Source of the DNA: an uncultured Oscillospiraceae bacterium
GTDB taxonomy: Bacteria > Bacillota > Clostridia > Oscillospirales > Ruminococcaceae
Assembly (NCBI GenBank): GCA_934232845.1
Contig: CAKQGD010000001.1
Location: forward strand, 18,727-82,726
Direction of reading: 5' to 3'
DNA length: 64,000 nt
Each line of letters begins with the position of its first letter. Position 1 is the first letter of the stretch. Shown piece after piece: positions 58,276 to 64,000 of this stretch. Both the position numbers and the translations under genes were made by a program. The notes beneath the pieces are model-generated. The model was not told the DNA's origin. It was given only the letters and a program-made list of their open reading frames with translations, and did no database searches.

Positions 58276-58908
58276 ATGAAAATGTTATTTCTCGGCGCTC
58301 CCGGCGCCGGCAAAGGCACCCAGGCTGAAATTATTTCCGAGCGTGTAAAGGTTCCGATCATCGGCACCGGCAATATCATCCGCGAGGCGATTGCCAGCGG
58401 ATCGGAACTCGGCAAGCAGTTCAAGTCCTACACGGATGCGGGCAAGCTCGTTCCCGATGAGCTGGTCGTGGCCATGGTCAAGGACCGTATCTCCCGCGAT
58501 GACTGCAAGGGCGGCTACATTCTCGATGGGTTCCCCCGCACGGTCGTGCAGGCGGAGAAATTCGCCGAGATGGGCGAAAAGGTTGACGCGGTTATTCTGC
58601 TCGACGTTGCCGATCAGGAGATCGTCGATCGTATGACCGGCCGCCGTGTCTGCGAGGGCTGCGGCGCACCGTATCACGTCACGCACAAGCCTTCTAAGGT
58701 AGAGGGCGTCTGCGACCTGTGCGGCAAGAAGCTGGTTGTCCGTGCGGACGACGCTCCCGAAACCGTTCTCAAGCGTCTTGAAGTATATCATGCCGAGACC
58801 GAGCCTCTGGTTGACTACTATACCAAGCACGGCACCGTCAACAAGATTGACGCTACCATGCCTCTGGAGAAAGTCACCGCTGCGATCCTGAAGGCAATCG
58901 GAGCGTAA
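58276..58908 (+). CDS. adk: Adenylate kinase
   Basis: The 210-residue enzyme balances ATP, ADP and AMP. The P-loop GAPGAGKGTQ lies at residues 7-16, GYILDGFPRTVVQAE near 78, and the lid is the zinc form with CEGCGAPYHV and CDLCGKK. It lies 33 nt after secY, with GGAGGG upstream. Confidence 0.98.
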   Translation: MKMLFLGAPGAGKGTQAEIISERVKVPIIGTGNIIREAIASGSELGKQFKSYTDAGKLVPDELVVAMVKDRISRDDCKGGYILDGFPRTVVQAEKFAEMGEKVDAVILLDVADQEIVDRMTGRRVCEGCGAPYHVTHKPSKVEGVCDLCGKKLVVRADDAPETVLKRLEVYHAETEPLVDYYTKHGTVNKIDATMPLEKVTAAILKAIGA

Positions 58909-58911
58909 CAA

Positions 58912-59658
58912 ATGATCACACTCAAAACAAAGAGTGAGCTGCAGTTGATGCAGAAAGCCGGAAGGCTGACTGCCGAGGCGCTGCGGGCGGGCGGAGAAGC
59001 CGTTCGCCCCGGCGTCACGACTGCGCAGATCGACCGCATCATCCATGACTTCATCGTACGGCATGGAGGAATTCCTTCCTTTCTGCACTACGGCGGTTTT
59101 CCCGCCTCGGCGTGCATCTCGGTCAATGAAGAGATCATCCACGGCATTCCCGGCAGCCGTGTTCTGCGTGAGGGCGACGTCGTCAGCATTGACGTCGGTG
59201 CAAAGGTAGGGGGCTTTCATGGAGACAGCGCCTATACTTTCGCCTGCGGAGAAATTTCTCCCGCGGCCCGCGCCCTGCTCGATGCGACAAAGCATTCTCT
59301 TGAGCTTGGCATCGCGGCTGCCGTTTCGGGAAACCGCATCGGCGATATCTCCGCCGCAGTACAGGGTTATGTGGAACCGCTGGGCTACTCCGTTGTACGC
59401 GAGTATGTCGGCCACGGTGTGGGACGCGACCTGCATGAGGAGCCGGAGGTTCCGAACTACGGCCGCGCGGGCCATGGCGTCCGGCTGGTGCCGGGTATGG
59501 TCATTGCCATTGAACCGATGATCAACGAGGGCGTCTATGGCTGCCGGGTGCTTGACAACGACTGGACGGTTGTAACCGCTGACAACAAGCTCTCCGCTCA
59601 TTTCGAACACACGATCGCAATCACCCAGAACGGTCCGCTGATTCTCACCACGGTATGA
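58912..59658 (+). CDS. map: Methionine aminopeptidase, type I
   Basis: The 248-residue metalloenzyme removes the initial Met. SIDVGAKVGGFHGDSAYTFACG holds the first Asp ligands, GHGVGRDLHEEPEVPNYG the His, IAIEPMINEG the first Glu and EHTIAIT the last. It starts 3 nt after the adk stop. Confidence 0.97.
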   Translation: MITLKTKSELQLMQKAGRLTAEALRAGGEAVRPGVTTAQIDRIIHDFIVRHGGIPSFLHYGGFPASACISVNEEIIHGIPGSRVLREGDVVSIDVGAKVGGFHGDSAYTFACGEISPAARALLDATKHSLELGIAAAVSGNRIGDISAAVQGYVEPLGYSVVREYVGHGVGRDLHEEPEVPNYGRAGHGVRLVPGMVIAIEPMINEGVYGCRVLDNDWTVVTADNKLSAHFEHTIAITQNGPLILTTV

Positions 59659-59682
59659 AGTTGTGACAGGGAGGAATACACC

Positions 59683-59901
59683 TTGGCAAAAGATGATGTC
59701 ATTGAGGTAGAGGGCATTGTGCGGGAAGCACTGCCCAACGCACAGTTCGTTGTGGAGATCCAGGGCGGTCACAAGCTGCTCGCGCATATCTCCGGAAAAC
59801 TGCGTATGAATTTTATCCGGATCCTGCCCGGAGACAAGGTCACGCTGGAGATTTCTCCGTACGACCTGACAAAGGGACGGATCACATGGAGATCGAAGTA
59901 A
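59683..59901 (+). CDS. infA: Translation initiation factor IF-1
   Basis: The 72-residue OB-fold protein binds the A site during initiation. KDDVIEVEGIVREALPNAQFVVEIQGGHKLLAHISGKLRMNFIRILPGDKVTLE is nearly canonical. It uses a TTG start at 59683 with AGGGAGG ahead. Confidence 0.98.
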   Translation: MAKDDVIEVEGIVREALPNAQFVVEIQGGHKLLAHISGKLRMNFIRILPGDKVTLEISPYDLTKGRITWRSK

Positions 59902-59993
59902 TCGATTTCCGCTTTTAAAGAGGGACGGCGGTGAGGCGGCCCGTCCCATCAGCTTCGAAAGACAAGCCGCCGGTTAGAATGGAGGTATTTATC

Positions 59994-60107
59994 ATGAAAG
60001 TAAGACCTTCCGTGAAGCCCATGTGCGAAAAGTGCAAGGTGATCAAGCGCAAAGGCCGCGTGATGGTGATCTGCGACAACCCCAAGCACAAGCAGCGCCA
60101 GGGCTGA
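59994..60107 (+). CDS. rpmJ: 50S ribosomal protein L36
   Basis: A 37-residue frame from ATG 59994 starts MKVRPSVKPMCEKCKVIKRK and ends in DNPKHKQRQG. The CxxC, later Cys and His form the zinc site of the standard L36. GGAGG lies about 10 nt upstream. It is in its normal place between infA and rpsM. Confidence 0.96.
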   Translation: MKVRPSVKPMCEKCKVIKRKGRVMVICDNPKHKQRQG

Positions 60108-60141
60108 AACGCCAACCGAAATTTGGAGGTGTAACAAAAGA

Positions 60142-60510
60142 ATGGCTCGTATTGCTGGTATTGACCTGCCCAGAGAAAAGCGCGTCGAAATCGGTCTGAC
60201 CTATATCTATGGAATCGGCCGCAAGACCGCCAACGATATTCTCGCGGCAACCGGAATCAACCCCGACACCCGTGTCAAGGATCTGACCGAGAACGACGAG
60301 GCTCTGCTCCGTGAATATATCGACAAGCATCTGACGGTCGAAGGCGATCTGCGTACCCGCACTCAGCTCGACATCAAGCGTCTCGTCGAGATCGGCTGCT
60401 ATCGCGGCGTCCGTCACAGAAAGGGCCTTCCGGTCCGCGGCCAGCGTTCCAAGACGAACGCCCGCACCAGAAAGGGTCCGAAGAAGACCATCGCCAACAA
60501 GAAGAAGTAA
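60142..60510 (+). CDS. rpsM: 30S ribosomal protein S13
   Basis: The 122-residue head protein contacts tRNA. ARIAGIDLPREKRVEIGLTYIYGIG and RTRTQ-type regions followed by RHRKGLPVRGQRSKTNARTRKGPKKT match. GGAGGTG precedes the ATG. Confidence 0.98.
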   Translation: MARIAGIDLPREKRVEIGLTYIYGIGRKTANDILAATGINPDTRVKDLTENDEALLREYIDKHLTVEGDLRTRTQLDIKRLVEIGCYRGVRHRKGLPVRGQRSKTNARTRKGPKKTIANKKK

Positions 60511-60526
60511 AGGAGGGACATCAGAG

Positions 60527-60937
60527 ATGGCAAAACAGCAGGCAAGCAAAAAGGGCGCGGCTGTCCGTACCAGACGTCGTGAGCGTAAGAATATCGAGCG
60601 CGGCGCGGCGCACATCCAGTCCACCTTTAACAACACGATCGTAACGCTTACCGACACGCAGGGCAACGCATTGTCGTGGGCTTCCGCAGGCGGCCTCGGC
60701 TTCCGCGGATCCAAGAAGTCCACTCCGTTCGCTGCGCAGACCGCTGCCGAAGTCGCTGCCAAGGCGGCTATGGAGCATGGTCTGAAGACGGTTGAGGTAT
60801 ATGTCAAGGGCCCCGGTTCCGGCCGTGAAGCCGCGATCCGCGCGCTGCAGGGCGCCGGCCTTGAGGTCACCATGATCAAGGACGTTACCCCGATTCCGCA
60901 CAACGGCTGCCGTCCTCCCAAGAGAAGACGCGTCTAA
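60527..60937 (+). CDS. rpsK: 30S ribosomal protein S11
   Basis: The 136-residue protein forms part of the platform. ERGAAHIQSTFNNTIVTLTDTQGNALSWASAGGLGFRGSKKSTPFAAQ and PIPHNGCRPPKRRRV are classical. It starts 16 nt after rpsM. Confidence 0.98.
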   Translation: MAKQQASKKGAAVRTRRRERKNIERGAAHIQSTFNNTIVTLTDTQGNALSWASAGGLGFRGSKKSTPFAAQTAAEVAAKAAMEHGLKTVEVYVKGPGSGREAAIRALQGAGLEVTMIKDVTPIPHNGCRPPKRRRV

Positions 60938-60965
60938 TCAAAAATCAGGAGGTGTCATTTACACT

Positions 60966-61592
60966 ATGGCAAGATATACCGGAGCATCGTGCAGACTCTG
61001 CCGCCGCGAGGGCAAAAAGCTGTTTCTCAAGGGCGAAAGATGCTACAGCGATAAGTGCGCGGTTACCCGCAGAGCTTCTCTTCCCGGCCAGCACGGCAAG
61101 GGCAGAAAGAAGACCTCTGAATACGGCATTCAGCTGCGCGCCAAGCAGACCGCGAAGCGCTACTACGGCGTGAATGAAGTTCAGTTTGCCACTTATTTTG
61201 AAAAGGCAGACGCCAAGGTCGGCGTCACCGGTGACAACCTGCTTCAGATTCTCGAGTCCCGTCTCGACAACGTCGCGTACCGCCTCGGATTTGCCTCTTC
61301 CCGCAAGGAAGCCAGACAGTTTGTCCGTCACGGCCATTTTACCGTCAACGGCAAGCGCGTCAATATTCCGTCCGTTCTGCTCAAGGCCGGCGATGTCGTT
61401 GCTGTCGCGGAGAAGTCCCGCTCCAGTGAAAAGACCAAGGCTGTCGCAGAGGCGTTCGGCTCCCGTCCCGTTCCGCAGTGGCTCGATCTTGACCGTGCCA
61501 ACCTCAGCGGAACCATCCTCAATCTTCCGACCCGCGATCAGATCGACCTCGATGTCGAGGAGCATCTCATCGTCGAGTTGTACTCCAAGTAA
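60966..61592 (+). CDS. rpsD: 30S ribosomal protein S4, zinc-binding form
   Basis: The 208-residue protein starts 30S assembly and can regulate the alpha operon. MARYTGASCRLCRREGKKLF with a later C-x4-C pair gives the zinc site. RLDNVAYRLGFASSRKEARQFVRHGHFTVNGKRVNIPS is the S4 RNA-binding domain. AGGAGGTG precedes the ATG. Confidence 0.98.
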   Translation: MARYTGASCRLCRREGKKLFLKGERCYSDKCAVTRRASLPGQHGKGRKKTSEYGIQLRAKQTAKRYYGVNEVQFATYFEKADAKVGVTGDNLLQILESRLDNVAYRLGFASSRKEARQFVRHGHFTVNGKRVNIPSVLLKAGDVVAVAEKSRSSEKTKAVAEAFGSRPVPQWLDLDRANLSGTILNLPTRDQIDLDVEEHLIVELYSK

Positions 61593-61656
61593 TCCTTTTC
61601 GTCAATCAGCAGGGGAACGAACCGCGGCATAATGCCGCACGAGAAGGAGGGTTTTT

Positions 61657-62613
61657 ATGGTTAAAATTATTGAGCCCAAGGTGGAAACCGTCACGCTTTC
61701 CGACGACGGCCGCTACGGCAAATTTGTGGCGGAGCCGCTCGACCGCGGATTCGGCACCACTCTCGGCAACAGTCTCAGGCGCGTGCTTCTCTCCTCGCTT
61801 CCCGGCGTTGCTGTTATTTCGGTCAAGATCGACGGAATTCAGCATGAATTCTCGACCGTAGAAGGCGTGAAGGAGGATGTGACGGAGATTGTCCTGAACA
61901 TCAAGAGCCTGATCGCCAAGCTTCACTGCGAAGGGCCCAAAACCGTGCGCATCGACGCACAGGGCGAATGTGAGGTCAAGGCCGGAGATATCATCTGCGA
62001 TTCGGAAGTCGAGATCCTCGATCCCGATATGCACATTGCCACCGTCAGCGAGGGCGGCCATCTCGTGATGGAGATCGCGCTCAAAAAGGGACAGGGCTAT
62101 GTCCCCGCCGAGCGCAACAAGGCCACCGAGCTGGAAAAGGCGCCGCTTGGCACCATTGCGGTAGACTCCATCTACACGCCGGTGCTCAAGGTCAACTACA
62201 CGGTAGAAAACACCCGCGTCGAGCAGATCACAGACTATGACAAGCTGACGCTGGAAGTCTGGACAGACGGCACCATTTCCGCCAAGGAATCGGTCAGTCT
62301 GGCAGCCAAGATCCTCAATAGACAACTCAATCACTTCGTCGATCTTTCCGACGAGGCCTTTACCACCGAAATCCTTGAGAAGAAGGAAGAAAGCGGCAAG
62401 GAAAAGGCCCTTGAGATGACCATTGAAGAACTTGACCTGTCCGTGCGGGCATTCAACTGCCTCAAGCGCGCAGGTGTGAACACCGTGGGCGATCTTGTCA
62501 ACAAATCCCCCGAGGAAATGATGAAGGTCCGCAACCTCGGAAAGAAGTCGCTCGAGGAGGTCATCGCCAAGCTGCAGTCGCTGGGCTTTGATCTGAGCAG
62601 AGAAGAGGAATAA
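61657..62613 (+). CDS. rpoA: RNA polymerase alpha subunit
   Basis: The 318-residue subunit nucleates RNA polymerase assembly. The N-terminal domain has FVAEPLDRGFGTTLGNSLRRVLLSSLPG near residues 25-52. The C-terminal domain, from about 240, has LDLSVRAFNCLKRAGVNTVGDLV and MMKVRNLGKKSLEEVIAKL, the helix-hairpin-helix that contacts UP elements and activators. Confidence 0.98.
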   Translation: MVKIIEPKVETVTLSDDGRYGKFVAEPLDRGFGTTLGNSLRRVLLSSLPGVAVISVKIDGIQHEFSTVEGVKEDVTEIVLNIKSLIAKLHCEGPKTVRIDAQGECEVKAGDIICDSEVEILDPDMHIATVSEGGHLVMEIALKKGQGYVPAERNKATELEKAPLGTIAVDSIYTPVLKVNYTVENTRVEQITDYDKLTLEVWTDGTISAKESVSLAAKILNRQLNHFVDLSDEAFTTEILEKKEESGKEKALEMTIEELDLSVRAFNCLKRAGVNTVGDLVNKSPEEMMKVRNLGKKSLEEVIAKLQSLGFDLSREEE

Positions 62614-62664
62614 ACACTCTTTTCATTCAACGCAAACAGAACTTCAAGTAAGGAGTGAATAAGA

Positions 62665-63000
62665 ATGCCCAGAAAACTCGGCAGAAGCAGCGATCACCGC
62701 ATGGCGATGCTCAGAGCGATGGTGACTTACCTGATGGAGAACGGCAAAATCGAAACGACCGTGACCCGTGCCAAGGAAGTCCGCTCTGCCGCTGAGAAGA
62801 TCATCACGATCGCGAAGCGCGGCGATCTGCACGCCAAGCGTCAGGTCTACTCCTTTGTCACGAAGGAAACCGTCGCGAAGAAGGTTATCGATGACATCGC
62901 TCCCAAGTATCAGGAGAAGAACGGCGGCTATTGCCGCGTCATCCGCACCGGCCCCCGCCGCGGCGACGCAGCCGAAATGGCCATCATTGAGCTTGTCTGA
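62665..63000 (+). CDS. rplQ: 50S ribosomal protein L17
   Basis: The 111-residue protein lies near the exit tunnel. KLGRSSDHRMAMLRAMVTYLMENGKIETTVTRAKEVRS and VIRTGPRRGDAAEMAIIELV match. It ends the ribosomal cluster, followed by a strong terminator. Confidence 0.98.
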   Translation: MPRKLGRSSDHRMAMLRAMVTYLMENGKIETTVTRAKEVRSAAEKIITIAKRGDLHAKRQVYSFVTKETVAKKVIDDIAPKYQEKNGGYCRVIRTGPRRGDAAEMAIIELV

Positions 63001-63019
63001 TCGGGCTTGTCTTTTCATC

Positions 63020-63052
63020 AAAACGCCTTTCCATACGGAAAGGCGTTTTTTC
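63020..63052 (+). terminator. Intrinsic terminator of the S10-spc-alpha cluster
   Basis: AAAACGCCTTTCC pairs perfectly with GGAAAGGCGTTTT around ATAC, followed by TT and CTTTT. Confidence 0.92.
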
Positions 63053-63205
63053 TTTTGAAATTACATTTTGTAAAAGAAACTGCAAATGTGGTTCTCTCTA
63101 TCTGCCTTGCGGGTAAAAATGCGGTGTGTTTTGAGAAAATTTCGTCGTGAAGAAGTCAATTAAAAGGGTGCAACCGCCAGTTGCGAGAATTTCAAGTGCA
63201 GTTGG

Positions 63206-63235
63206 TTGACGTTTTTTTTCGAAATCCGCTACGAT
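63206..63235 (+). promoter_or_regulatory. Promoter of the XRE membrane regulator
   Basis: TTGACG at 63206-63211 and TACGAT at 63230-63235 are 18 nt apart, with a run of eight T in the spacer. The ATG follows at 63268. Confidence 0.65.
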
Positions 63236-63267
63236 AACGGTATCAATGATGCGAAAGGGGAACAGCG

Positions 63268-63852
63268 ATGAACCTTGGTCAAACGATCTGCCGGCTTCGT
63301 ATGCAGAAACAGCTGTCGCAGAGCGACCTTGCAGAGACGCTCGGCGTATCGCGCCAGTCCGTTTCCAAATGGGAAACGAACGCTTCTGTTCCGGAATTAG
63401 ACAAGCTTGTAAAAATGGCGCAGCTGTTTGAGATCACGATGGACGAACTTGTCTGCGGAGAAACAAAGGATGCCGTACCTTGCGCTCAAACTGTAAAATC
63501 GGCCGCCGAAGCGCCTCGAATACTTTGGAGAAAAGTTTTTGGCTGTGCGCTGTTGGCCTTTGCCGCACTGTTGTTTTTACTGTGTCTGCTTCTTGGCGGT
63601 GCGGCGGCGGGACTGATCTGCCTGTTGGTGAAAAGAAACACGGGACTTTGGTGCGGATGGGTCGTCTACGCGATGCTGTACGCCTACCTGCGTTATGCAA
63701 CAGGCATACGATTTTGGTGGGCTTTCTGCGGTTGGGTTTATCGGGATGGGCTGGAAATCCATGCTCTGATCGCATGGGGTATGACGCTGGGCGCTCTGGC
63801 GCTCGGGCTGGTTAGCGCCAAGAAGCTGTTTGGGGCGAAAAAAAGTGCGTGA
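63268..63852 (+). CDS. XRE-family regulator with membrane domain
   Basis: The 194-residue protein has an N-terminal XRE helix-turn-helix (about residues 4-60, LSQSDLAETLGVSRQSVSKWETN) and about four hydrophobic segments from residue 90 on (FGCALLAFAALLFLLCLLLG and further). This design suggests a DNA-binding head held at the membrane. The ATG at 63268 has AAAGGGG about 7 nt ahead and a promoter nearby. The stop overlaps the next start (GTGA), so the next gene is probably its partner. Confidence 0.85.
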   Translation: MNLGQTICRLRMQKQLSQSDLAETLGVSRQSVSKWETNASVPELDKLVKMAQLFEITMDELVCGETKDAVPCAQTVKSAAEAPRILWRKVFGCALLAFAALLFLLCLLLGGAAAGLICLLVKRNTGLWCGWVVYAMLYAYLRYATGIRFWWAFCGWVYRDGLEIHALIAWGMTLGALALGLVSAKKLFGAKKSA

Positions 63853-64000
63853 CACCCGCCCCGGCATTGTGGGCGCTGCCCGGCGGATGCAGCTTTTTGC
63901 ACGCGATGCACCCCGACGGAGGAACGCTTTATTATAAAGGCGTTCTCGCAGGAAATCCCGAATTTTTTCAAATCGAGCGCGGAGAGTATCCGGTGCAGGC
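63849..64000 (+). CDS. Start of an unrecognised gene, cut by the window edge
   Basis: A GTG at 63849 overlaps the XRE stop and opens a frame that runs to the right edge with no stop. The 50 residues seen (PALWALPGGCSFLHAMHPDG, then TLYYKGVLAGNPEFFQIERG) look like a folded soluble domain. No strong ribosome site is seen, so it would depend on coupling with the XRE gene. I do not recognise it. Confidence 0.45.
   Translation, partial: MTPAPALWALPGGCSFLHAMHPDGGTLYYKGVLAGNPEFFQIERGEYPVQ

Overview
The window is a GC-rich (clearly above 50 percent), gene-dense chromosomal segment from a Gram-positive anaerobe, most likely a Clostridia member close to the Oscillospiraceae. This is inferred from strong AGGAGG ribosome sites, frequent GTG and TTG starts, zinc-type S14 and S4, a zinc-lid adenylate kinase, ECF-type vitamin transporters, a fused AroE-AroK enzyme and the ribosomal cluster order. 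No tRNA, rRNA, CRISPR array, insertion sequence or prophage was seen.

Positions 1-9200 (mostly + strand) hold translation and RNA genes (truB end, ribF, rpsO, pnp), then an operon of a CorC-type membrane protein, a ProA-like protein that has lost its catalytic cysteine, and an anchored hypothetical protein, then a degenerate intergenic repeat and a YoaK-type membrane protein. Positions 9465-14756 (- strand) carry guaB, an acyl-ACP thioesterase, serS, parB and parA. Positions 14949-19313 hold coaX with an ECF S component (a likely pantothenate pair), a membrane-tethered XRE regulator, and a TauE-type exporter operon.

Positions 19457-28267 (- strand) form an almost complete common aromatic pathway plus the Phe/Tyr branches: aroF, tyrA, aroB, aroA, aroC, pheA, aroE-aroK and aroQ, with a DUF6485 gene at the end. 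Ahead of aroF is a classical attenuator: a promoter, a 21-residue leader peptide with a run of Phe and Tyr codons, and an intrinsic terminator. This appears to set the whole operon to Phe/Tyr supply.

Positions 28405-36000 are mixed housekeeping genes: exonuclease III, an ECF S component, NUDIX, GNAT, a TtcA-like enzyme, birA and bioY. The birA promoter overlaps a likely BirA operator. Positions 36060-46560 form an accessory catabolic region: gene remnants, a tctA gene fused in frame to the tail of a CaiB-type CoA-transferase, two intact CaiB-type CoA-transferases, an MBL-fold hydrolase, a GntR/FCD regulator, a DASS-type carboxylate transporter and a biotin-dependent carboxyltransferase. Two promoters here carry the same TGGTATACCA palindrome at the same place in their spacers, which defines a likely local GntR regulon. 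A plausible reading is uptake of an acid, CoA activation, then carboxyl removal or transfer.

Positions 47388-63052 are the S10-spc-alpha ribosomal cluster (rpsJ to rplQ, with secY, adk, map, infA and rpoA), preceded by a leader with a terminator and a possible antiterminator. The right edge holds an XRE regulator with membrane helices and the start of an unrecognised gene.
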